Under the pieces are notes generated by a model that saw nothing but the letters and a program-made list of their open reading frames with translations, made no database searches and was not told where the DNA came from. Below are positions 34,513 through 40,889 of a DNA stretch of 64,000 nucleotides, piece by piece. The stretch is taken from NCBI GenBank assembly GCA_018676675.1, contig JABHEG010000121.1, forward strand, positions 1-64,000, in the 5' to 3' direction. This DNA is from Lentisphaerota bacterium. Lineage in GTDB: Bacteria; Verrucomicrobiota; Lentisphaeria; Oligosphaerales; JABHEG01. Numbering within the stretch: position 1 is the first letter of the stretch; each line of letters starts with the position of its first letter. The position numbers and the translations under genes are program-made.

Positions 34513-36057
34513 ATGAAGGTCATCTCGGTCTCCAGCATGCGTGACCTGGATGCCCGCACCATTGCTGCCGGTACGCCGGACCATGTCCTGATGGAACGGG
34601 CAGGGGTCGCAGCGTACGGTGAGATGATCGCTTTTCTGCGTCGTCGGTTCGCTTTGCCCCACGTTCGACGGGCAACCTTCGTTGCCGGGAAGGGGAACAA
34701 CGGCGGGGACGCTTATGTCGTGGCCCGTTGTTGGGTCGAGGATACCGGACTTCCCGCAACGGTGTATTCCGTGTGCCCGCCCAGTGAACTCACCGGGGCC
34801 GCCGCCCATCATGCCGAGGCGCTGCCTGAGTGTGTGCCTGTTGTCGCGTGTGACGAGCTTCCCACGGACGCGCTGCAGCACGGAACGGTCATCGTGGACG
34901 GATTGCTTGGTACCGGAGTCAAAGGGCGCTTGCGAGCTCCTTTTGGCCGCCTTGTCAGCCAGATAAACGCCTCGCGGCTGCCGGTTGTCGCTCTCGATAT
35001 TCCGTCAGGACTGGACGGCGATACCGGGGAAGTCGCGAGCGACGCCGTGGTGGCCGACATGACGATCACCATGGCGCAACCGAAGGCCGGACTGCTGACC
35101 GCCACCGGGCTTGCTCACTGCGGCTCGCTACGTTGCGTTGGAATCGGGATTCCGGAGCTTTACGTTGCCGAGACGGAATCGTGTGGTGAGACCACGTTCG
35201 CTGAGGACGTCCGGGAATTGCTCGGACGTCGACCGCACGCATCGCATAAAGGAACATTCGGCAGTGCCCTTGTGGTTGGTGGCTCCCAATGGTATGTGGG
35301 AGCTCCCCTTCTGGCAGGGGCTGCTGCCCTCCGTGTAGGAGCCGGCCTGTCGATCGTCGCGATGCCGGCTGCGGCCCGGGCTCTGGCCTCTTCGCCTCTG
35401 AACGCGATGATTGTTAGGGCAATACCTGATGCTCAAACCGGCTTTTTTCACGTTTCAGGAATTGGCGAAATCGAGCAGCTGTTGCCCAGGGCACAGGCGT
35501 GTGTCTTTGGCCCGGGAGTCGGTCCCGGCCAAGAAAACGACGATTTCCTTCGTTGTTTGCTTGGAGCCAACATTCCGCTTGTTATAGATGCTGACGGTTT
35601 GCGGGCAGCAGCCCGGAGCGGCTTGTGTCCGGAGCGATCCGCCGTTACCGTGCTGACTCCGCACCCCGGCGAAATGCGACTGCTCCTGGCCGGCTTCGGG
35701 CTGGGAGACCTTGAGACGGCCGGGCGGATCACGCAGGCCTCTGAGCTGGCTCGCGTCACTCAGGCCGTTGTCGTCCTGAAAGGACTGGGCACGGTGGTGG
35801 CCGCCCCCGATGGGCGATGCGCGATCAACACAAGCGGCACCGAGGGTCTGGCCTCCGCCGGCAGTGGCGACGTTCTGGCCGGCATGATTGGCGGTTTCCT
35901 GGCCCAGGGCCAGTCGCCGTGGGACGCAGCCCGAGTCGGCGTGTTTCTGCACGGGCGAGCTGCCGAGCTCGCGCCCTGCGGCAATCGTGCGTTGGTAGCC
36001 GATGACCTGCTTGACCTCATCGGTCCGGCAGTAAGAGATGTGACACCGCTCGCGTGA
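34513..36057 (+). CDS. nnr: Bifunctional NAD(P)H-hydrate epimerase/dehydratase
   Basis: The 514-residue repair enzyme has two domains. Residues 1-215 are the YjeF_N epimerase, with TFVAGKGNNGGDAYVVARC (usual GxGNNGGDG), and LPVVALDIPSGLDGDTG. Residues 230-514 are the ATP/ADP-dependent dehydratase: HKGTFGSALVVGGS, ACVFGPGVGPG, VIDADGLRAA, VTVLTPHPGEM and the phosphate loop GLASAGSGDVLAGMIGGFLAQG. It corrects hydrated NADH/NADPH in the cytoplasm. ATG 34513 has GGAGACG upstream, 32 bases after yebC. Confidence 0.95.
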   Translation: MKVISVSSMRDLDARTIAAGTPDHVLMERAGVAAYGEMIAFLRRRFALPHVRRATFVAGKGNNGGDAYVVARCWVEDTGLPATVYSVCPPSELTGAAAHHAEALPECVPVVACDELPTDALQHGTVIVDGLLGTGVKGRLRAPFGRLVSQINASRLPVVALDIPSGLDGDTGEVASDAVVADMTITMAQPKAGLLTATGLAHCGSLRCVGIGIPELYVAETESCGETTFAEDVRELLGRRPHASHKGTFGSALVVGGSQWYVGAPLLAGAAALRVGAGLSIVAMPAAARALASSPLNAMIVRAIPDAQTGFFHVSGIGEIEQLLPRAQACVFGPGVGPGQENDDFLRCLLGANIPLVIDADGLRAAARSGLCPERSAVTVLTPHPGEMRLLLAGFGLGDLETAGRITQASELARVTQAVVVLKGLGTVVAAPDGRCAINTSGTEGLASAGSGDVLAGMIGGFLAQGQSPWDAARVGVFLHGRAAELAPCGNRALVADDLLDLIGPAVRDVTPLA

Positions 36058-36122
36058 TCGCGAGCTCAAGTAGCGGGTAGCAGCCGCCCACGTGAGGGCG
36101 CCGCCTCCGAGGAGACAGACAG

Positions 36123-36818
36123 ATGCCCAATTTTGCCCAGCGCAACGTGATGCTCTGGTTCCAGCAACTTATGCAGGATGGCGGTCCCATCATGTATATC
36201 ATTGCGGGCTGCAGCTTCATTGCTGTGATCGTGATTCTCGGCCGGATTTTCCACTTTCACCGCGCTGAGCTGGATGTTCCGGAATTCCTGCACGGGCTCT
36301 TCAATGTGCTCAAACGGAACAACGTCGTGGAGGCGATCGCGATCTGTGACGAAACTCCCGGGCCGGTTGCCCACGTGCTTCGGGCCGCGATCTTGCGTTG
36401 TGACCAGGATGAGCAATCTCTGCGTCAGGCCGTCGAGGAAGCCAGCCTTTCCGAGGTCCCGCGGCTTGAGAAGAACATGAAACTGCTCGCCACGATTGCC
36501 CTCATCGCTCCCCTGCTCGGCTTGCTTGGGACTGTGCTGGGCATGATCGGCGCGTTCGATGCCATGCAGGAAGGCGGCCCCTTCGTTGGGACCGATGTGT
36601 TGGCACGGCATGTCAAGCGTGCACTTCTCACCACCGCCGGTGGACTGACTGTGGCGATCCCCGCCTACGCATTCTACAACTTCCTCGTGGCCAAGATCGA
36701 GGGCCTCATTCTCGATATGGAGAAGGGGGCCAGCGAGATGATCTACTTCTTGACGCACAACGAGCTTACTCTTGACGGCGTCTATTCGGCCGAAGATGAA
36801 GCCGGCTCGGAGAGCTGA
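36123..36818 (+). CDS. MotA/TolQ/ExbB proton channel family protein
   Basis: The 231-residue inner-membrane protein has three membrane segments: residues about 20-39 (PIMYIIAGCSFIAVIVILGR), about 118-142 (LLATIALIAPLLGLLGTVLG) and about 165-190 (HVKRALLTTAGGLTVAIPAYAFYNFL). The strings APLLGLLGTVLGMI and AGGLTVAIPA are diagnostic of the ExbB/TolQ channel. ATG 36123 follows GAGGAGACAG. With the ExbD-like and TonB-like genes directly after it, it should form a proton-driven energiser of outer-envelope transport or integrity. Confidence 0.92.
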   Translation: MPNFAQRNVMLWFQQLMQDGGPIMYIIAGCSFIAVIVILGRIFHFHRAELDVPEFLHGLFNVLKRNNVVEAIAICDETPGPVAHVLRAAILRCDQDEQSLRQAVEEASLSEVPRLEKNMKLLATIALIAPLLGLLGTVLGMIGAFDAMQEGGPFVGTDVLARHVKRALLTTAGGLTVAIPAYAFYNFLVAKIEGLILDMEKGASEMIYFLTHNELTLDGVYSAEDEAGSES

Positions 36819-36824
36819 CCCTTC

Positions 36825-37346
36825 ATGCGCATCAAGCCAAACGTCAAAGTCATTTCCGGCCCGGCGATTCTGACGCCGCTGGTGGATCTCTTCTTCCTCC
36901 TGCTTGTGTTTTTCATGCTCAGTAGCTCCCTCGTTTTCTGGCCGGGAACGAAGGTCGAGACGAAAGTGCATCTGCCGCGTTCTCGCGTCCGAAGCATGAA
37001 CGCCGCGGATAAGCTCGTACTCACCATCACTCACTCGGGGCTGTTGTTCTTCAATGATAAACACGTCGGCTGGGATGACCTTGAACGGGAGCTCCGCGAA
37101 CTTGTCCGGCGCAGCAAGTTGGCGGCAACGAAGCGGAATGCGTGGGCCACCGAGGAAGAACAGAAGTCCGTTCGATCACCTTTGGTCGTCGTTCGGGCGG
37201 ACAGGTCCATTGACTACGCGAAGATAGTGGAAGTCATGTCGCTGGCGCAATCCCTGGGCCTCGGCGTGTACCTGGTGACCGAGCCTATGCCTGAAGCGGA
37301 CCCGCTTAATGGTGGGGATCCCAGGAGGCTGGGGGAGGAGCTGTGA
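36825..37346 (+). CDS. ExbD/TolR family protein
   Basis: The 173-residue protein has a short cytoplasmic N-terminus and one membrane helix: ILTPLVDLFFLLLVFFMLSS, with the conserved membrane aspartate in LVDLFF (residue about 21). A periplasmic domain then has VVVRADRSIDYAKIVEVMSLAQSLGLGVYLVTEP, matching the usual vxixaDxxxxYxxvvxvmdxaxxaGi...lvT pattern. A middle insertion (RRSKLAATKRNAWATEEEQK) is longer than in E. coli ExbD. It begins 6 bases after the ExbB-like stop. Confidence 0.9.
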   Translation: MRIKPNVKVISGPAILTPLVDLFFLLLVFFMLSSSLVFWPGTKVETKVHLPRSRVRSMNAADKLVLTITHSGLLFFNDKHVGWDDLERELRELVRRSKLAATKRNAWATEEEQKSVRSPLVVVRADRSIDYAKIVEVMSLAQSLGLGVYLVTEPMPEADPLNGGDPRRLGEEL

Positions 37347-38188
37347 CCGCCGCCCAACGACGCAAAAAGAGACGGATGGCTTCGTCTGCGCGAGTTTGCT
37401 CCGAGCTCGCATTCCTGGGGGCGTTGCTCTTCCATGCTGCCCTGTTTTGGGCGTTCCGGGTTGAGCCGAGCACAGAGACGAGGGTTGTCGTTGAGGAAGT
37501 GCCTGAATGCGTCTTCCTCCGCCCCTATGACTGGGCCCGTACGTGGGAGAAGGAACTCTACACGTGGGCCAACGTCTCGAACCCTGCCTTGCTGATCGTG
37601 CCCAATCAGCAGCACGGCTTTGCCAAAGTCAGACGCACTGAGCGCATGCGGCCGGTTACCGACGTTCCCGGACACACCGTCCCGGAGATACCTGCCGCGG
37701 AGACCGCACCGCCTCTCTTTGAGCTCCCCTCCCCTCTTGCGACGGTGACGTCGGAAATCCATAGCAGTTGGGAAGCGGCCCGGCCGCCAGTTCCGGAGCC
37801 GCACGAGCCTGCGCGGATCGAGGCCCGTGTCTTCTGGCGCTGGCCTGACGGGACCGAGTTGGAGCGCATCCCTGAAATCGCTCCTGAGACGATCCGGTCT
37901 GCCGTATCGGCCTCGTCCACAGCCCTTTCGGGACCTACCCGGATTGAGATTGACCGCGCGGGCGCATTCCCTCGGGTGCACGTTCGCGCGCGTTCCGGCG
38001 TGCTTGCCCTGGACGATGCCGTGGTGTCAGCCCTGCGACGGGAGTTGTTCCGCCTGGAGCGTTATCCGGAGCAGGGAGCGGCGCTGTACAGCTGTATACC
38101 TCTCCCGGGGAAGGCAAGCGTCTTCGAAGTCGAGTGGAGGTCGTTCCTGCGCCCGGTTGTCAGCGTAGATGTGGAGGTGACTCCATGA
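37343..38188 (+). CDS. TonB-like membrane protein
   Basis: The 281-residue protein starts with a GTG overlapping the ExbD-like stop. After a basic N-terminus (RRKKRRM) it has one membrane helix (ELAFLGALLFHAALFWAF). A long Pro/Glu-rich middle follows (VPEIPAAETAPPLFELPSPL, PPVPEPHEP) that could span the periplasm. The C-terminal region has TRIEIDRAGAFPRVHVRARSG and DDAVVSALRRELFRLERY, reminiscent of the TonB C-terminal pattern. No strong TonB motif was found, so the name is inferred from architecture and from the ExbB-ExbD context. Confidence 0.6.
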   Translation: MTAAQRRKKRRMASSARVCSELAFLGALLFHAALFWAFRVEPSTETRVVVEEVPECVFLRPYDWARTWEKELYTWANVSNPALLIVPNQQHGFAKVRRTERMRPVTDVPGHTVPEIPAAETAPPLFELPSPLATVTSEIHSSWEAARPPVPEPHEPARIEARVFWRWPDGTELERIPEIAPETIRSAVSASSTALSGPTRIEIDRAGAFPRVHVRARSGVLALDDAVVSALRRELFRLERYPEQGAALYSCIPLPGKASVFEVEWRSFLRPVVSVDVEVTP

Positions 38189-38424
38189 TCAGCTTGGCGG
38201 CAGAGTCGGGTTTCCTCATTTACGTGCTGTTCATGTTGGCTGGGCTTGGCGCACTGGCTGTCCGCGACGCCTGGCGTGCTCATGCCCATGGTTGGCAGCT
38301 TAGCGAGGAACGCGTTGTTCATTGCGAAGATTGCCCGTGCACGTACCTCGTGCGTCGTGGGGTCAAGGTCGTACGCTGCCCACGCTGCAATGCGTTGCAC
38401 TCCCGTCGTCGTAGGTGGTCGTGA
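38185..38424 (+). CDS. Small zinc-ribbon membrane protein
   Basis: The 79-residue protein begins at ATG 38185 overlapping the previous stop (ATGA), with GGAGGTGA upstream. Residues 9-28 form a membrane helix (FLIYVLFMLAGLGALAVRD). The C-terminal half has two cysteine pairs, HCEDCPC and RCPRCNALH, separated by about 15 residues, typical of a zinc ribbon. The end is arginine-rich (SRRRRW). Function unknown. It may bind RNA or DNA, or a protein partner, near the membrane. Confidence 0.7.
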   Translation: MISLAAESGFLIYVLFMLAGLGALAVRDAWRAHAHGWQLSEERVVHCEDCPCTYLVRRGVKVVRCPRCNALHSRRRRWS

Positions 38425-38445
38425 TTCTCGGGGCGGAGTCCAAAC

Positions 38446-39051
38446 GTGCGCATTATTTCCGGTAGAGCTGGGGGAACACGCCTGAAGGTCCCGGGCGGGG
38501 GCGACGTCCGCCCGACAAGCGACCGCGTCAAGGAAGCTGTGTTCGCCTCCCTGGGGGATATCCAGGAACTTGCCGTCGTGGATCTTTTTTCCGGTTCCGG
38601 GGCTTTGGGCTTGGAGGCATTGAGCCGCGGGGCCACCACAGTCTGCTTTGTCGAGCGATCAGACCGGCACATCCGTTGTATTCGGGAGAACCTCGAACGG
38701 GTTCGGAAGTGCCTGGGGGAAGAGGTCCTTTCGCAGGCTGACGTCCGCATCATCAGGGGAGATGTCTCAGCGCTTCCCTCCCTGCTTGCGGGAGAGGAGG
38801 GGACGTTTGACCTCATGCTTGCGGATCCGCCCTATCACCCTTCCGGCAAAGAGATGGGACCGGTTGAACTCGTAAGCGATCCCGCGATCGCTGCTTGGAG
38901 CGGGAAGTCCCTGCTCGTCCTTGAGCATAGCTCTGACACCCTCGTTCCCTGGGCCCCGGCGTCCGCCTGGCGCTTGCTCAAGAACCGCCGCTTCGGGTCA
39001 CGCCAAGTTTCGTTCGCCAGATGTGATCAACAGGCCAGTTTGGCGACTTGA
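38446..39051 (+). CDS. rsmD: 16S rRNA (guanine966-N2)-methyltransferase
   Basis: The 201-residue SAM-dependent methyltransferase opens with MRIISGRAGGTRLKVP and RPTSDRVKEAVFASL, the RsmD N-terminal signature. Motif I is VVDLFSGSGALGLEALSRG (residues 45-62), and the catalytic motif is DPPY (127-130). It starts at GTG 38446 and is 21 bases after the zinc-ribbon gene, the last gene before the tRNA locus. It modifies the small ribosomal subunit. In many genomes rsmD neighbours coaD, which is not present here. Confidence 0.93.
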   Translation: MRIISGRAGGTRLKVPGGGDVRPTSDRVKEAVFASLGDIQELAVVDLFSGSGALGLEALSRGATTVCFVERSDRHIRCIRENLERVRKCLGEEVLSQADVRIIRGDVSALPSLLAGEEGTFDLMLADPPYHPSGKEMGPVELVSDPAIAAWSGKSLLVLEHSSDTLVPWAPASAWRLLKNRRFGSRQVSFARCDQQASLAT

Positions 39052-39111
39052 ATCCTGCGGCTGCCGATCTAGATTAATGGCTGCACCATAGGTGGCGGCT
39101 TAGCTCAGTTG

Positions 39112-39158
39112 TCCTGCCATCCGGCAGGATGAAGTTAGAGTTGCCCGGCTTTGGCCGG
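39112..39158 (+). repeat. Hairpin doublet in D-arm of disrupted tRNA
   Basis: The left palindrome is TCCTGCC-ATCC-GGCAGGA followed by TGAA. Then comes the tRNA heptamer GTTAGAG (39134-39140), and a right palindrome with stem CCGGC/GCCGG (39141-39158). The tRNA sequence is uninterrupted on either side once both are removed, so the insertions are precise. Confidence 0.8.
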
Positions 39159-39182
39159 CATCGGAATCACCGAGTGTCCGGG

Positions 39183-39233
39183 TCCTGCCGTTTGGCAGGA
39201 TGAAGTTCGAGCTTGGCCTGCTGATCAGCAGGC
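39183..39233 (+). repeat. Hairpin doublet in T-arm of disrupted tRNA
   Basis: The left palindrome is TCCTGCC-GTTT-GGCAGGA followed by TGAA (39183-39204). The T-loop heptamer GTTCGAG (39205-39211) follows, then a 22-nt right part CTTG + CCTGCTGATCAGCAGG + C (39212-39233). The same arrangement with different loops recurs at 62545-62595. Confidence 0.85.
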
Positions 39234-39280
39234 TCCCTGAGCCGAGAGAGTGAGATCGTACAAATAAGTGTTTTCCAGGT

Positions 39281-39357
39281 GGCGGCTTAGCTCAGTTGGT
39301 TAGAGCATCGGAATCATAATCCGAGTGTCCGGGGTTCGAGTCCCTGAGCCGCTACCA
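39281..39357 (+). tRNA. tRNA-Met (anticodon CAT)
   Basis: This complete 77-base tRNA has an encoded CCA. The acceptor strands GGCGGCT and AGCCGCT pair with a G-U at position 1. The D-arm is GCTC-AGTTGGTTA-GAGC. The anticodon stem TCGGA/TCCGA encloses the loop ATCATAA with anticodon CAT. The T-arm is CCGGG-GTTCGAG-TCCCTG with a mismatch typical of flexible stems. CAT with a normal 5' G points to elongator Met, although a lysidine-modified Ile2 cannot be excluded by eye. Its 3' 49 bases are the attachment site of the adjacent island. Confidence 0.93.
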
Positions 39358-39359
39358 TT
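39309..39359 (+). other. Attachment site attL (51-bp direct repeat)
   Basis: The segment from the anticodon stem (CGGAATCATAATCC) to two bases past the tRNA CCA is repeated perfectly at 62196-62246 in the same orientation. Flanking bases differ at both ends. A tRNA 3' half with a distant identical copy next to a tyrosine recombinase is the classic outcome of site-specific integration. Confidence 0.92.
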
Positions 39360-39461
39360 CTTCCCCTTCCCTCCCAAGCGCTTACAGATGTTTCCTGCGT
39401 GTGCCGCTTTTCCCTCTGCTCGGCGTTGCTTGCCCCCGCTGGGCCATGCTGTGCCTTATAA

Positions 39462-39514
39462 CGGCACAAAACGGCACAAAAGATTCTGGCACGAAATTCC
39501 GTCTACCCAGGCAG
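39462..39514 (+). promoter_or_regulatory. Candidate integrase arm-type sites, left end
   Basis: Three spaced copies of GGCACRAAA occur (CGGCACAAAA twice, then TGGCACGAAAT), followed by TCTACCCAGGCAG. A related block lies just inside the right end at 62151-62189 in the same orientation. Such end-proximal repeats beside attachment sites are typical of recombinase arm-binding sites. Inferred only. Confidence 0.5.
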
Positions 39515-39918
39515 CGCCCCCTGTCGGGACTCCGAAAAAGGAAACGGGACTCCTGACCCGCTCAGAATTCTTACCACACCCCCGCCCCGTCTTGGGCTTG
39601 GGACTCCCTTGTACCTTGCCTCCGTCCTGTGACCGTTTTTGCTCCTGCCGAGGCCTATACCGCCCGTCGAACCCCAGACCCGCGCCACGAGTCGCAGAAC
39701 CGGCCCGAAGGCCAGGGAAGGGCCTCTCTGCGCTCTCAGCGCGACGCTGGAGAGCTGCCGCCGTGTCGAATTCAGTGCCCAAGGCACTGATTCCGTATCT
39801 TGACGAGGATTCCGGAACTCCTGGCGTTCACACGCGACGGCCGATCCCTTCCCCCCTCCGGTCCCCGACCACTTGACGCCCCCCAGCCCCATGCGATAGA
39901 GTCACCCCACGGAAAGAG

Positions 39919-40098
39919 ACCAAGGAACTCCAGTAAGCGCAGAATCAGTGTCACGAACGAAGCGGATCTTCTGCCCGGTTACGGCAAGCACAGAACCAGT
40001 GTTACGGAAGTGAGCAGATCTTTCCCCGGATCACACCAAGGGACTCCGGCAAGCAGAGAATCAGTGTTACGAAAAAGGCAGACCTTTCCCCAGGTCAC
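39919..40098 (+). repeat. Three imperfect repeats of about 50 bp upstream of small membrane ORF
   Basis: Copies start at 39932, 39983 and 40048. The shared core is GGCAAGCRCAGAAYCAGTGT, followed by a CCCCGG-TCAC ending. A 13-base leader (ACCAAGG-ACTCC) precedes copies 1 and 3. The array occupies the whole upstream region of the ORF at 40101, leaving no separate ribosome-binding site. Confidence 0.7.
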
Positions 40099-40100
40099 AG

Positions 40101-40559
40101 ATGAAGAAGAACACGATAATTCTGGTCCTCTACGTTGTGCTCGTTGCCCTGGGGGCTGCTTTCTTCGTCTTGGCGCGATTCAATGGACTCTCATTCAACT
40201 GTTACATCACAACGATCTCGATCTTGACCCTAGCGTTCTATGTTTCTGAGCGATTGGTAGAAGTTAATCTACGGGGAGCCAAACTGGTGCTGGCCTTTTG
40301 GGCGGCGGCATGCCCGGCGGGCGATCCGCAGGCATCGCCCGCGGTAGCCCCCGTGACGGTGATGCAGCTGGTCGCGGAGCTCCCTGGTGTCAACGCCAAC
40401 TCTAAAGTGTACCATTTTCGGCCTTGCCTTGGCCCCACTCCAGCGAGATATCTTTCCGATCGGAAACGCCCCTCACCAGTACGGGCGAAGCCCACGGGGG
40501 CGTTTCTGAGCGGGAAGATAGGCGGGGCCACCATGTTGGCGGTTTTGGTACCATTTTAG
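40101..40559 (+). CDS. Putative small membrane protein, possibly truncated
   Basis: The 152-residue ORF of unknown function begins MKKNTIILVLYVVLVALGAAFFVLAR and has a second hydrophobic segment (CYITTISILTLAFYVSERL). These two helices look real. After about residue 65 the sequence turns into a Pro/Ala-rich string without structure. This suggests that the original C-terminus has been lost to a rearrangement, perhaps the one that left the GTACCATTTT motifs at 40409 and 40548. There is no clear Shine-Dalgarno, because the repeat array runs up to the start codon. Confidence 0.4.
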   Translation: MKKNTIILVLYVVLVALGAAFFVLARFNGLSFNCYITTISILTLAFYVSERLVEVNLRGAKLVLAFWAAACPAGDPQASPAVAPVTVMQLVAELPGVNANSKVYHFRPCLGPTPARYLSDRKRPSPVRAKPTGAFLSGKIGGATMLAVLVPF

Positions 40560-40889
40560 CAGGCCGTCCGCACCCTGGGGGGCTGCCCGCGAGTTGTCGT
40601 CTTCCGGAAGGCATCAAGCCGGGCAAGAGCATCAGCGAGGACAAGCGCACAGCGGCAACGGAATACAGCAGAAACGTTCGAGCGCTCCAATCCAAGCACT
40701 CTGAACTCAAGAAACACATCCGGGTCGGTCGCTCCATCTTCGAGTACAGCCCCGTCTACTCATCCAATTCGTCGATGCTGCACCCGATCCCTTTGCGCGC
40801 GAGTCCCGCCAGCGCTATCATACCCCATGGCTGGACGGCGGCTCCTATCGGTTAAGGAAACCAAAAAGAAGGAAGAAAGGGGTTCGCAG
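40560..40889. other. Intergenic, possible decayed element
   Basis: About 330 bases lie before the 1512-aa gene. One frame gives a partly plausible but unrecognised peptide (IKPGKSISEDKRTAATEYSR). Together with the two direct GTACCATTTT motifs (40409-40418 and 40548-40557) it may be debris of an insertion sequence. No transposase fragment was identified. Confidence 0.3.

Larger units (their letters stand above)
39094..39244 (+). pseudogene. Disrupted tRNA-Met copy with inserted hairpins
   Basis: Removing the insertions gives a near-copy of the tRNA-Met that starts at 39281: GGCGGCTTAGCTCAGTTG, then GTTAGAG, CATCGGAATCA, CCGAGTGTCCGGG, GTTCGAG, TCCCTGAGCCG. Inserts lie at 39112-39133 and 39141-39158 around the D-arm heptamer GTTAGAG, and at 39183-39204 and 39212-39233 around the T-arm heptamer GTTCGAG. 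Four bases of the anticodon loop region (TAAT) and the 3' CTACCA are also missing. It therefore cannot act as tRNA-Met, even if the hairpins were removed from the RNA. It reads in the same direction as the intact gene 36 bases downstream. Confidence 0.85.
39360..40100. other. Left end of island, no clear gene, imperfect repeats
   Basis: About 740 bases just inside the left attachment site. Beyond the candidate arm sites, translations are low-complexity. At 39919-40098 there are three imperfect copies of a unit of about 50 bases with CAGAATCAGTGTTACG and GATCTTTCCCCGG. Two copies are preceded by ACCAAGGGACTCC-like leaders. The last copy ends two bases before the ATG of the next ORF. Confidence 0.5.

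Noticed and set aside
39094-39244. Functional tRNA with introns in the D- and T-arms
   Set aside because: Even after removing the hairpins, four bases of the anticodon loop region and the 3' CTACCA are missing, so it could not be a working tRNA-Met.
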